Below, in pieces: positions 1 to 7,208 of a stretch of 20,971 bases of DNA. Within the stretch, counting starts at the first letter, position 1. Every line of letters starts with the position of its first letter. The stretch is from Treponema sp. (GTDB lineage: Bacteria; Spirochaetota; Spirochaetia; Treponematales; Breznakiellaceae): positions 1 through 20,971 of the forward strand of contig JAISEA010000094.1 of the NCBI GenBank assembly GCA_031264475.1, written 5' to 3'. Made by a program: the position numbers and the translations under genes. A model generated the notes under the pieces. That model was not told where the DNA came from, made no database searches, and saw only the letters and a program-made list of their open reading frames with translations.

Positions 1-1263
1 TTGGCAGGATCGCCGTTCATCAAGGTGGAGGCTACCAAATATACGGAAGTGGGCTACGTGGGGCGGGACGTGGAGTCCATGATTCGAGACATCATGTCGG
101 TGGGAGTCACAATGGTGAAGCAGGAGATGCAAGAATCCGTGGAGAGTGAAGCCGAAGAGCATACGGAAGAAGCTCTTCTGGAACTTCTCTTTCCCAAGAA
201 AAAGCAGAAACAGAAGGAAAAACAGCCCGGTCCCGTAGTGAGACCGGTAGGCGCTTTTTCCTTAAACCCCGAAGAGGGTTCTGGTCCATCCATAATGGGA
301 ACGGCTATACAGGTTGGTATACCCATCTTTGACAAGAAAGGCAAAAGCAAGCCAGAAGAGCCGCGACAGGAGACTCCCGAAGACATTGCCTCGCGGGAAA
401 GATTCCGTGAAATGCTTCGCGCTGGTAAACTCGAAGACAAGATGGTAGAAATTTCTGTGAACCAGAATTTCCAACTTCCGGGTATAGAAATGATGGGTAG
501 CGGTTTTGAAGATATGGAGTCCAGTCTCTCCGGTATTTTCAATAGCTTCGGAGGCAACCAGAAGCGTAAACGAGTGACGGTCACCCGCGCTCGTGAAATC
601 ATTATGGCGGAAGAAATCGACAAGCTCATTGATCGTGAAAAAGTCAACGATGAGGCTAAGCAGAGGGTTGAACAGACCGGCATCATATTCATAGATGAAA
701 TCGACAAAATCGCCGCAAAAGGAGAACGTGCTGGAGGACATGATGTGTCTCGTGAAGGCGTTCAGCGCGACATTCTTCCCATCGTGGAAGGAGCGACCGT
801 GAACACAAAGTGGGGACAAGTAAATACCGACCACATCCTCTTTATCGCGGCAGGCGCATTTAATATCTCAAAACCGTCGGACCTGATTCCCGAATTGCAG
901 GGGCGTTTCCCGCTCCGTGTGGAGCTGGATTCCTTAGGCAAGGAAGATTTTCTCCGCATATTGACAGAACCGAAAAACGCTCTTACCAAGCAATACATGG
1001 AACTGCTCAAGACGGAAAATGTGGAGATAGAATTCACGGATGATGCCATTGATCGGCTCGCGGGACTTGCGGCAGAAGTCAATTCAAAGTTAGAAAACAT
1101 CGGAGCGCGACGGCTTCATACTATTATGGAAGCTCTGCTCGACGAGCTTTCTTTTGACGCGCCTGATATTGCACCGACAAGAGTCGTTATCACCGAGCAG
1201 TACGTAAACGAAAAGCTTATCAACTTAGTGAAAGACCAAGACTTGGGCAAGTATATCCTATAA
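1..1263 (+). CDS. hslU: ATP-dependent protease ATPase subunit HslU (5' truncated by window edge)
   Basis: HslU is the AAA+ unfoldase that feeds proteins to the HslV peptidase in the cytoplasm. The frame is open from base 1 and aligns by eye with HslU from just after the Walker A loop (visible start APFIKVEATKYTEVGYVGRD-like, with S for the first A), so about 70 N-terminal residues including the P-loop are missing to the left. Visible numbering: a charged, variable I-domain at about 45-200; Walker B FIDEIDK with D232 and E233; the AAGAFNISKPSDLIPELQGR sensor/arginine-finger segment at about 284-303; and sensor 2 GARRLHT at 368-374. The C-terminus ends KYIL, like the conserved hydrophobic tail that docks into HslV. 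The TTG at base 1 is only an internal leucine codon, not a start. hslV is expected upstream, outside the window. Confidence 0.95.
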   Translation: MAGSPFIKVEATKYTEVGYVGRDVESMIRDIMSVGVTMVKQEMQESVESEAEEHTEEALLELLFPKKKQKQKEKQPGPVVRPVGAFSLNPEEGSGPSIMGTAIQVGIPIFDKKGKSKPEEPRQETPEDIASRERFREMLRAGKLEDKMVEISVNQNFQLPGIEMMGSGFEDMESSLSGIFNSFGGNQKRKRVTVTRAREIIMAEEIDKLIDREKVNDEAKQRVEQTGIIFIDEIDKIAAKGERAGGHDVSREGVQRDILPIVEGATVNTKWGQVNTDHILFIAAGAFNISKPSDLIPELQGRFPLRVELDSLGKEDFLRILTEPKNALTKQYMELLKTENVEIEFTDDAIDRLAGLAAEVNSKLENIGARRLHTIMEALLDELSFDAPDIAPTRVVITEQYVNEKLINLVKDQDLGKYIL

Positions 1264-1638
1264 AGCGGGCGCAAAAGACAGAGACTACCACTTTTGGCGA
1301 TGACGTTTGAATTTTTCTCTAGTACGTCTTACAATGATTTTATCAAACCGTAGATCGCATGGAAAAATATGAATGAATAATCCGCAAATGAGAAGCTACC
1401 ACAGAGCTGTGAAGGTGTAATATACAAGATTCTTTCTTTGCGGTTTTATAAACAATATATCCATATTAAATCCGATCTTTATGAACACGAACCGCCTTTG
1501 AGCTTTTCTATATTATATAAATTGCCTTTACAAACCGTCTTCTTTTTGTTATATTATAAAATTAAGAAAGGAGACAGCTCTTATAATACGCAAAACCTTT
1601 CATGCTTTTTAAAAATATCGGTAGGAGAAGGAGTAAAT
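1264..1638. other. 375-bp intergenic region between hslU and ftsH
   Basis: No gene is supported here. The ftsH frame stays open upstream to 1438, but that extension is AT-rich, unlike the N-terminus of any FtsH, and has no ribosome-binding site, so it is treated as leader. The only features I can support are the promoter at 1527-1555 and the Shine-Dalgarno at 1627-1633. No convincing terminator for hslU is visible; a weak CACAG-AG-CTGTG stem near 1400 lacks a T tract. Confidence 0.6.
1527..1555 (+). promoter_or_regulatory. Predicted sigma-70 promoter of ftsH
   Basis: The -35 TTTACA (1527-1532) and -10 TATATT (1550-1555) are separated by 17 bp, with an extended -10 TG at 1547-1548. The start of transcription would fall near 1562, leaving a leader of about 77 nt before the TTG start of ftsH. 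Predicted from sequence only. Confidence 0.6.
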
Positions 1639-3522
1639 TTGAAATCGCCGACTTTTTGGAAATTTTCCTTAGTATATATCGCCGTTCTGATTGCAGGTAT
1701 AGCCGTATTTAACCATGCTTTTACCAGTAAGTCTCAGCCCGCCATTGATTTTTCTGAGTTCAAGGTAAAAATCGAATCAGGCGAGATCAAGCGGGTCGAG
1801 CTAAACGACTCGTGGTTCACTGGATACCAATCCGTCGAAAGACCGCAACCGCAGGTCGGAAACTTACTGAAGCGGGAAACGCCTGAATTGGTGTATCGCA
1901 CCGTACCATTGAACGACCCGGATTTCATACATTTCCTTGATGCTCACGGAGTCCGCTATTACGCGGCTTCGCGGGAAGGCTCTATCATTTTTAACTTTAT
2001 CCTTACATGGGGACTACCCATCGTATTCTTTCTGATTGTGTGGCGTTTCCTGATGAAACGAATGGGTAATCTGGGCAACGGCGTGCTTTCATCCGGGCAA
2101 AATAAGGCGCTTGTCGTGGCTGAGGGCGGCATTGTTACTCGCTTCTCAGACGTCGCCGGCGTGGATGAGGCAAAGGACGAGCTTGTTGAAGTGGTTGATT
2201 TCCTGAAGAACCCGAAAAAATATACGGATATTGGCGGTAAAATTCCTAAAGGCGTGCTTTTGGTGGGACCACCCGGTACCGGTAAGACCCTTTTGGCGCG
2301 GGCTGTAGCTGGCGAAGCAGGCGTTTCGTTCTTCCGTATCAGCGGCTCGGACTTTGTGGAAATGTTCGTAGGCGTGGGCGCAAGCAGAGTACGGGACTTG
2401 TTCAGCCAAGCGCGGAACCGCGCCCCATGCATCGTGTTCATCGACGAGCTGGACGCCATCGGCAAGAGCCGAATCAACAGCATCGCGGGCGGCAACGACG
2501 AGCGAGAACAGACCTTGAACCAACTCCTTGTGGAAATGGACGGCTTCGACGCCGCGAGCGGACTCATCATCCTTGCCGCGACTAACCGTCCTGACGTACT
2601 TGACCCGGCGCTACTTCGTCCGGGGCGGTTCGACCGACAGGTACTTGTTGATAAGCCTGATCTTAAAGGTAGAGAAGCCATCTTGAAGATTCACTCCAGA
2701 CAGGTAAAACTCGGACCCTCCGTTGATCTTGAGGCGATTGCCCGTATCACGTCTGGCTTCGCGGGAGCGGATCTCGCCAATGTAGTGAACGAGGCGGCGT
2801 TGCTTGCGGTGCGCGGAGGACGGTCAACGGTGTCGCAAAAAGATTTCGAGGAAGCCATTGAAAAAACAGTCGCCGGCTTGCAGAAGAAGAACCGCATCAT
2901 TGCGGAGAACGTACGGCGCGTCATTGCGTTCCACGAGACCGGACACGCGCTGATAGCCGCTTTTACACCCGGTTCCGACCCTGTGCAGAAGATTTCTATC
3001 ATTCCGCGGGGTTTCGGCGCATTGGGCTATACCTTGCAAATGCCGATAGAAGACCGGTACCTGATGACGGAAGAGGAACTCTTGGGCAAGATCAATGTGC
3101 TTCTGGGCGGACGCGCCGCGGAAGACGTCGTTTTCGGTGAGATTTCAACCGGCGCGGCAAACGACCTATGCAAGGCGACCGACATTGCCCGTAAGATGAT
3201 AACCGATTATGGCATGAGCGACCGTTTCCGCAACATGGCGTTGACCATGCGGGGCGCGGGTATGCTTGGCAACGAATCCCAGGAGCCGCGCTTTCACCGC
3301 GAATACGCGGAAAATACCCAGCAATACATTGACGAGGAAATCGCCCGCATCATAGATCGGCAATACTCCACAGTCAAAGACACGCTGAACGCAAAACGCT
3401 TCCTGCTCGACGATGTGGCAAGCGCTCTCCTTAAAAAGGAATCGCTTGACGAGAAAGAATTCAAGAACTTAATTGAAAACGAGCAATCTAAAATCACAGA
3501 CCCCATAAAGATGAGTCTTTAA
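1639..3522 (+). CDS. ftsH: ATP-dependent zinc metalloprotease FtsH
   Basis: FtsH is the membrane-anchored AAA+ protease that removes misfolded and short-lived membrane and cytosolic proteins. I chose the TTG at 1639 because GAAGGAG (1627-1633) lies 5 nt upstream and the protein then begins at a typical FtsH N-terminus (LKSPTFWKF). It has 627 residues, normal for the family. Order: TM1 about 6-26, external domain, TM2 about 117-138, Walker A GPPGTGKT at 210-217, Walker B VFIDEL with D269 and E270, the second region of homology ending RPGRFDRQV, zinc motif HETGH at 432-436, and the third zinc ligand probably D509. The family motif is usually HEAGH; the A-to-T change leaves the ligands H432 and H436 and catalytic E433 intact. 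It stands as a single transcription unit with its own promoter and a hairpin terminator. Confidence 0.96.
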   Translation: MKSPTFWKFSLVYIAVLIAGIAVFNHAFTSKSQPAIDFSEFKVKIESGEIKRVELNDSWFTGYQSVERPQPQVGNLLKRETPELVYRTVPLNDPDFIHFLDAHGVRYYAASREGSIIFNFILTWGLPIVFFLIVWRFLMKRMGNLGNGVLSSGQNKALVVAEGGIVTRFSDVAGVDEAKDELVEVVDFLKNPKKYTDIGGKIPKGVLLVGPPGTGKTLLARAVAGEAGVSFFRISGSDFVEMFVGVGASRVRDLFSQARNRAPCIVFIDELDAIGKSRINSIAGGNDEREQTLNQLLVEMDGFDAASGLIILAATNRPDVLDPALLRPGRFDRQVLVDKPDLKGREAILKIHSRQVKLGPSVDLEAIARITSGFAGADLANVVNEAALLAVRGGRSTVSQKDFEEAIEKTVAGLQKKNRIIAENVRRVIAFHETGHALIAAFTPGSDPVQKISIIPRGFGALGYTLQMPIEDRYLMTEEELLGKINVLLGGRAAEDVVFGEISTGAANDLCKATDIARKMITDYGMSDRFRNMALTMRGAGMLGNESQEPRFHREYAENTQQYIDEEIARIIDRQYSTVKDTLNAKRFLLDDVASALLKKESLDEKEFKNLIENEQSKITDPIKMSL

Positions 3523-3554
3523 TAAGTACAGACGTTTTTAATTCACATTATGAC

Positions 3555-3592
3555 AAACAGCAGTTCTGTCTATTTAGGCAGAACTGCTGTTT
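3555..3592 (+). terminator. Hairpin terminator after ftsH
   Basis: A perfect 14-bp stem: AAACAGCAGTTCTG (3555-3568), a 10-nt loop, and CAGAACTGCTGTTT (3579-3592), followed by AATTTAAG. The arms end in A and T runs, so it could work in both directions; the T tract on the plus side is short. It starts 32 nt after the ftsH stop. Confidence 0.75.
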
Positions 3593-3633
3593 AATTTAAG
3601 CCGTAGGTGAGAGTAAAGAAAAGACAGGCGGGC

Positions 3634-3830
3634 GGTGTCAGACACCGAGCAGGCTCTTCGTTTGCAATACGCTTGTCGTCCGTGGCGACGATTACTTCGT
3701 CAAGCTCCGCGACTTTCTTCGCCTACTGATAGACCCACCAAATCATAGGATGTCCGTGAATGTCGGCAAGCAGCTTACCGGGGAAGCGTGACGATGCGTA
3801 ACGCGCAGGGATTACTCCGATAATCTTCAT
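3634..3830 (-). pseudogene. kdsB: kdsB fragment (3-deoxy-manno-octulosonate cytidylyltransferase), internal stop and 3' truncation
   Basis: Read from ATG at 3830, the minus strand encodes [19 protein letters not shown], then a segment ending PMIWWVYQ, then TAG (3725-3723), and in the same frame AKKVAELDEVIVATDDKRIA. This is the N-terminal nucleotide-binding part of KdsB (PARYxSxRxPGK, then IVATD), the enzyme that makes CMP-Kdo for lipopolysaccharide. Only about 64 of roughly 250 codons remain. Similarity stops at about 3655-3660, where sequence of the interspersed repeat family begins (palindrome GGTGTCAGACACC at 3634-3646). The stop is a single CAG or GAG-to-TAG type change after Q35. TAG is used as a normal stop elsewhere in the window, so readthrough is unlikely. 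A full kdsB may exist elsewhere. Confidence 0.85.
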
Positions 3831-3892
3831 TTACGCCACCACTCATAAGAGAGGTCCCGGCGTTAATTTTATACTGATACCCCAGTACGGTA

Positions 3893-4576
3893 TTAATGTA
3901 TAGCGGGGAGGGGGGAGTAATGGCTATCTGTTTTATTATACATATATTCCGCTATATCAAAGTCAAACTGTGTGTCAATATCTATAGATTCAATCTCAGA
4001 AAGTTCGTATAAGAAAGGTTTATATCCTATAACATTTTTATATTTTATCATATCTTCTTTTTTAATAATTGAAAACGCAAAATTTAACGCAAAAATATCA
4101 GGCAAATCTTGACTTCGTGGTTGTTTTTTTAAATCATAGTTAATTGGCTTACCGTCCAAAAACATAAATTCTTTTATCAAATGCGCCGAATTTAGTGAAT
4201 CTATTTCTTGTTGCAACTCTTTGTATTTATTGATAGCATTACTGTAACTTTCAGTTTTTACCAGAGGATTTGTAACATTAGAATACATAACAATATCCGC
4301 ATCAAAATTTTCTGCCATGTTTTGATATACATCACTCATAGAAACAGAATTACTAGCATAATAATCGCTTCTTTTTACTGCATCGATTCCTAAATCAACG
4401 GCAATTTTTAACATTGAATCGTCGTTAGAATTTACAATAATTCCTTCTAACTCCTTGACAGTTTTGAGTTGTTTAATCTTTAATTCCAGCAATGTTGATC
4501 CGGCAAAACGCCTAATATTCTTGTTTGAAACACGAACCGAACCAGAACGAACCGCTATTAACGCTTTTATTTTCAT
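3893..4576 (-). CDS. Acylneuraminate cytidylyltransferase family protein (CMP-sialic-acid-like synthetase)
   Basis: This family (CTP_transf_3; NeuA, PseF and LegF types) activates nonulosonic acids with CTP in the cytoplasm for surface glycans or flagellin glycosylation. The start at 4576 has GGAG 7 nt upstream and gives a 227-residue protein beginning directly with the nucleotide-binding motif AVRSGSxRxxxKNIR (8-22). PRSQDLPD is at 153-160 and the C-terminal metal/sugar signature ESIDIDTQFDFDIAE at 196-210. The specific sugar cannot be read from sequence. The gene is strikingly AT-rich: 10 of 60 bases are G+C in 4021-4080, against 36 of 60 in 2581-2640 of ftsH, which points to horizontal origin. 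A G-rich stretch at its 3' end encodes the last residues. It lies between a kdsB remnant and a glycan-type methyltransferase. Confidence 0.85.
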   Translation of the reverse strand: MKIKALIAVRSGSVRVSNKNIRRFAGSTLLELKIKQLKTVKELEGIIVNSNDDSMLKIAVDLGIDAVKRSDYYASNSVSMSDVYQNMAENFDADIVMYSNVTNPLVKTESYSNAINKYKELQQEIDSLNSAHLIKEFMFLDGKPINYDLKKQPRSQDLPDIFALNFAFSIIKKEDMIKYKNVIGYKPFLYELSEIESIDIDTQFDFDIAEYMYNKTDSHYSPLPAIH

Positions 4577-4597
4577 ATCATAACTCCAGAATTTTAT

Positions 4598-4638
4598 AAG
4601 GGTGCGCCGCGCTGCTGACCCCGACATGACGGATACGT
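4598..4638 (-). repeat. Truncated copy of the interspersed palindromic repeat element
   Basis: The minus strand reads CGTATCCGTCATGTCGGGG then TCAGCAGCGCGGCGCACC, which parallels the unit starts at 7656 and 7751 (GCGTAACCGTCATGGCGGGG then ACAGCGGCGCTACC). Only the first 40 or so bases are present. It separates the stop of the 38-codon remnant from the leader of the cytidylyltransferase gene. Confidence 0.6.
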
Positions 4639-4640
4639 CC

Positions 4641-4757
4641 TTATGGAATAAACGCCTTGTCTATTTGCGAGAAGTCATCCTCCTCGCCTTTTTCTTTTTG
4701 CCGAAGCATGACTATACAGACGCAATACTCATACTCCGCTTCGGCAAAACTCAACAT
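4641..4757 (-). pseudogene. C-terminal remnant of a P1/P2-family gene
   Basis: A 38-codon frame, ATG at 4757 and TAA at 4643-4641, reads MLSFAEAEYEYCVCIVMLR then QKEKGEEDDFSQIDKAFIP. It matches the last 36 or so residues of the gene at 6113-6763 (LSFTEAERGHRVYIALVW then QNRKGEKGPFSQIEDVFIP), including the terminal IP and stop. The bases after the stop also match (repeat element, then TATGGRATAAAC on the plus strand in both places). The ATG begins 2 nt after the methyltransferase stop and may be chance. I read it as a decayed duplicate; a short translated protein is possible but less likely. Confidence 0.8.
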
Positions 4758-4759
4758 TC

Positions 4760-5743
4760 TTATTTCTTATACCCCACTGCGCTTATAAAAGTAGATTTAA
4801 CCTCAGACTCAATCTTTGCCTTGTATATCTTGTTAATCCACTCTAATGGCTCAGGCAGGTAAAACTGATGCCATCGCAGATCCGGCGCCTTATTACGCCA
4901 CCAATGAATGGCGTTTTCTATACTGTGCGGCTGATGTCCATAGACTTTCATCTCTGAAAAACCACCACGTTCCATCACTTTAGTCAGCGTCTCTGGTGTG
5001 AAGTAATTGACATGAGCCCGCATAAACGCCCAATCGCTGTATTCCTTCTGGTATTCCCGATAATAGTCGTTAAAGTTCGGGACATCAATGAACAACATCC
5101 CCTTTGGTTTTAGCAAGATTGACGCTCGCTTGAGGAATAGTACAGGGTCGCTTATATGTTCCAATACATGTGTCATACACAACACATCGTAATAACCCGC
5201 CTTCTCCATGACCTCAGGCTCGTCTTTTAAGAAGTTCCACCCGAAAATCTCGATCCCGCACCGCTGTTTGCAGAGTTCGCGTTTCTCATCGTTGATCTCA
5301 ACGCCGTCCATTTGATAGCCTTTTTCACGCATGAACTGCGGCAACCACCCGAATCCTGTGCCAATATCAATAAGCCTCATATCCGCTTGTTCAGATTTCG
5401 GCGGCAAATACTTCTCTAAGTTATCCGCCTGTTCATGGACGAACAGCTCCATTCGATACATTAACTTTTCCTCTGTTTGCAACGACTGAATATCTTTGAA
5501 GATATTTTTCAGCATCTTGTCTTTCTTGTAAAACTCCTCATCTTCTTCGACGGTCGGGAGCGGGGCGAGCTGAACGTGACCGCAATGGTTACAACGAGTG
5601 GCATAGTGTGTATCGTCATCACGCAGTTTGTTGACGAACGCTAATCCAACTTCACCGCACAACAGGCACTTGCAATCGGCAAGTGTATTGTTTGGTGCTG
5701 GGGGGGGGGGTATCTCCCCGATTACCTTCATTTCTTTTTCCAT
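4760..5743 (-). CDS. Zinc-ribbon class I SAM-dependent methyltransferase, with an in-frame 11-C tract
   Basis: A 327-residue protein with ATG at 5743 and AGAGGAG 6 nt upstream. An N-terminal zinc-ribbon-like segment has C26-x2-C29 and C51-x2-C54. A Rossmann methyltransferase domain follows with motif I IDIGTGFG (125-132), an acidic residue for the SAM ribose at E149, and YDVLCMTHVLEHISDP (185-200), the LEH motif common in methyltransferases of O-antigen, capsule and deoxysugar loci. The substrate is unknown. Codons 12-15 (PPPP) lie in a run of 11 C on the coding strand (plus-strand G at 5700-5710). Loss of one C gives TAG at codon 34; gain of one gives TGA at codon 31. This is a plausible phase-variable switch. 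A repeat-derived hairpin lies directly upstream of the ribosome-binding site. Confidence 0.88.
   Translation of the reverse strand: MEKEMKVIGEIPPPPAPNNTLADCKCLLCGEVGLAFVNKLRDDDTHYATRCNHCGHVQLAPLPTVEEDEEFYKKDKMLKNIFKDIQSLQTEEKLMYRMELFVHEQADNLEKYLPPKSEQADMRLIDIGTGFGWLPQFMREKGYQMDGVEINDEKRELCKQRCGIEIFGWNFLKDEPEVMEKAGYYDVLCMTHVLEHISDPVLFLKRASILLKPKGMLFIDVPNFNDYYREYQKEYSDWAFMRAHVNYFTPETLTKVMERGGFSEMKVYGHQPHSIENAIHWWRNKAPDLRWHQFYLPEPLEWINKIYKAKIESEVKSTFISAVGYKK
5700..5710 (-). repeat. Homopolymer (C)11 tract inside the methyltransferase coding sequence
   Basis: Eleven consecutive G on the plus strand, read as C codons 12-15 of the methyltransferase. The present length is in frame. A one-base change in either direction truncates the protein within about 34 codons, as read directly from the sequence. 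Confidence 0.95.
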
Positions 5744-5756
5744 AAAATCTCCTCTT

Positions 5757-6110
5757 TACACCCGAAGGGTGTTTAAATACTTCACACGGGTTGTTGTACG
5801 AAAGGTAGTACCGCTGAGCCCGTCTTGACGGCTACGCTTGCAAGCAAGCGGAGCCGTCAAGATGTCTGACACCTCTAACTCTATGCCCAACGGGGTGTTT
5901 AACATCTTCCCAATGGGCGTTGTTTGAAAGGGGAACGCCGCTGACCCCGTCTTGACGCCTTGAAAATACCCGAAGGGTGCGCTTGTCCACAAGCGGGGTT
6001 CCTCCGCGTTGTCTGACACCTCTGACACTATTCCCAACAGCCTGTTTAACACATTCCCAACGGGCGGCGTCCGCAAGGACGCACCGCCCGCCCCGTCTTG
6101 ACGGCTACCC
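5757..6110 (-). repeat. Three adjacent copies of the interspersed palindromic repeat element
   Basis: Read on the minus strand, units begin with GTCAAGACGGG at about 6104, 5957 and 5834. Each carries some form of CAGCGG, CCTTTCRNACAAC, CCATTGGGAA or CCGTGTGAA, and GTNTTTAAACA. The first two end with TTAGAGGTGTCAGACA-like sequence and the last with CACCCTTCGGGTG. The frame 5756-6112 is open on the minus strand only because the unit repeats in phase (QDG...TTP.G...LN..LGI..EVSD); I do not consider it a gene. The block fills the gap between P1 and the methyltransferase, and its last palindrome sits just upstream of the methyltransferase ribosome-binding site. Confidence 0.8.
5824..5861. repeat. 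38-nt near-perfect hairpin within the repeat block
   Basis: CTTGACGGCTACGCTTGC (5824-5841), loop AA, then GCAAGCGGAGCCGTCAAG (5844-5861): an 18-bp stem with a single mismatch. It could fold in RNA or as a DNA cruciform. There is no T tract, so terminator function is uncertain. Confidence 0.85.
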
Positions 6111-6112
6111 AT

Positions 6113-6763
6113 TTATGGGATAAACACGTCTTCTATCTGCGAAAAGGGACCCTTCTCTCCTTTCCTATTCTGCCAGACCAAGGCGATATAAACGCGATGC
6201 CCACGCTCCGCTTCCGTGAAACTCAGCGTGTAAGGCGTCTTAGTAGCCAACGTGGAATGAGGCAATTGGCTTGGGTCTGTAGGCGGCGTGTCTAGCACCC
6301 CGTAGAAGATAACCGCACCGTTGTACCCATACGGTCTGCCCTTGCTCGCGCTCCCCATCTCCTTGAAATACACATCCAGCGCCCGAATGTCTTTCACCTT
6401 GACGAAAAACTCAGGGTAGGTCGTGGGGACAGGCACAGGTGTGCGCGTCGTGTCTCTGATAGGCAGTCCGAGCTGTTCCCGTATCGGCACGGTGATAGCG
6501 TCGTTGTTGTCGATATACTTTGCGATAAACACGTTCAAGGCGCTACGCAGCGCCGCCTTCGCCTCGTTCTTGGTGGTAGTGGCTGATTTACTCCGCGTAT
6601 CCGGCGCTTGAGCCTTGGCGAGCGCGTCCTTATACGCATCGTAAAGCAAGCGGAGGGCGGTTACCGCGTCTTGAGGAATAGCCCAAGCGGTCTTGTTGGT
6701 GTCACACCGGGTGATAAGATTATCAGCCCAAGAGCCAACGCCATTGTCATTAGTAGGAATCAT
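6113..6763 (-). CDS. P1: paralogous protein of unknown function with conserved N-KGE-GP C-terminus
   Basis: A 216-residue protein with no signal peptide or membrane segment; ATG at 6763 with AAGGAG 6 nt upstream. It shares an architecture with the protein at 16515-17231: an N-terminal part with WxIP near residue 30, a helical segment, a central (L/S)LP-x-RTP-(V/I) motif, a beta-rich region with a G-x-YG element, and a C-terminal strand F-x-E-x-E-x-G-x-x-VY then (W/Y)-x-N-x-KGE-x-G, ending in IP. The C-terminal half resembles an immunoglobulin or fibronectin type III fold by pattern, which is a guess. From memory, such proteins occur in multiple copies in some gut treponemes. Its function is not known to me. 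The upstream 21-bp array frame ends in TGA overlapping this ATG, so coupling is conceivable. Confidence 0.8.
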   Translation of the reverse strand: MIPTNDNGVGSWADNLITRCDTNKTAWAIPQDAVTALRLLYDAYKDALAKAQAPDTRSKSATTTKNEAKAALRSALNVFIAKYIDNNDAITVPIREQLGLPIRDTTRTPVPVPTTYPEFFVKVKDIRALDVYFKEMGSASKGRPYGYNGAVIFYGVLDTPPTDPSQLPHSTLATKTPYTLSFTEAERGHRVYIALVWQNRKGEKGPFSQIEDVFIP

Positions 6764-6850
6764 GATGATCTCCTTTTGTATATAGAAAAGATAATAATCC
6801 GTAAAGGATTACCCTTGATAAGGGGCAGTTGAGGTTGTTCCGCATGAGCC
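6764..6850 (-). other. Leader between the 21-bp array and P1
   Basis: The 87 bases between array and start codon hold the Shine-Dalgarno AAGGAG (6775-6770) and a small stem TAATCC-TTTAC-GGATTA. A possible TTTACG-17-TATACA promoter ends so close to the start codon that its transcript would begin at the ribosome-binding site, so I do not call it. Contrast P2, which has a clear promoter at the same relative place. Confidence 0.4.
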
Positions 6851-6852
6851 TT

Positions 6853-7062
6853 AATGCGGAGTAAATTAGTACTTGAATGAAGTAACCGAGTACTTATATG
6901 GAGTAAATTAGTACTCGGACGGAATAAATTAGCACTTTGACAGAGCAAACTAGTACTCAAACATAGCGAATTAGCACTATTACGTAGTAGATTAGTGCTT
7001 TGATGAAATAAATTAGTACTCTGGCGAAGTAAATTAGTACTCTGATGGAACAGGTTAGTACT
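6853..7062 (-). repeat. Tandem array 1: ten 21-bp units upstream of P1
   Basis: Ten contiguous units with AGTACT or a one-base variant starting exactly every 21 bp: 6868, 6889, 6910, 6931, 6952, 6973, 6994, 7015, 7036 and 7057. The plus-strand consensus is about GNAGTAAATTAGTACTCNGNN. On the minus strand the units read as ten heptads of the type STNLLRQ in an open frame (TTG at 7077, stop TGA at 6762-6760). That TTG has no ribosome-binding site, so translation is doubtful. Because 21 bp is two helical turns, the AGTACT centres all lie on one face of the DNA. Variation between units lies mostly outside the core. Confidence 0.93.
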
Positions 7063-7208
7063 CGTATAATAAGCCAAATGATACTGACGTTCAGAGCGAG
7101 AAAAGATACGAGCCCTCCGTACCAGAGACGGCGTAGGCTCTTGCGCTGGTCGATTTAACGCCGCGCGATTTCTGTTTTTGGTGTTTCTATTATATAATAA
7201 AGTACAGC

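Noticed and set aside
54..707. Long minus-strand frame opposite hslU, and similar frames opposite ftsH, yebC, rnfC and tkt
   Set aside because: Antisense shadows of well-supported genes, with no recognisable protein features.
1438..1638. 67-codon N-terminal extension of FtsH
   Set aside because: AT-rich, contains the likely promoter, has no Shine-Dalgarno, and FtsH normally begins right before its first membrane helix, which fits the TTG at 1639.
3723..3725. TAG recoding or suppression in kdsB
   Set aside because: TAG ends yebC, mtaB and other genes normally, and the frame is truncated soon after anyway.
5756..6112. 118-codon minus-strand frame
   Set aside because: It consists wholly of repeat-element copies, has internal repetition matching the DNA repeats, and no plausible start signal.
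6853..7062. CRISPR-like regular repeats
   Set aside because: Units are contiguous at 21 bp with no unique spacers of about 30 bp, and no cas genes are present. The array at 17328-17526 fails for the same reason: its 6-bp linkers recur.
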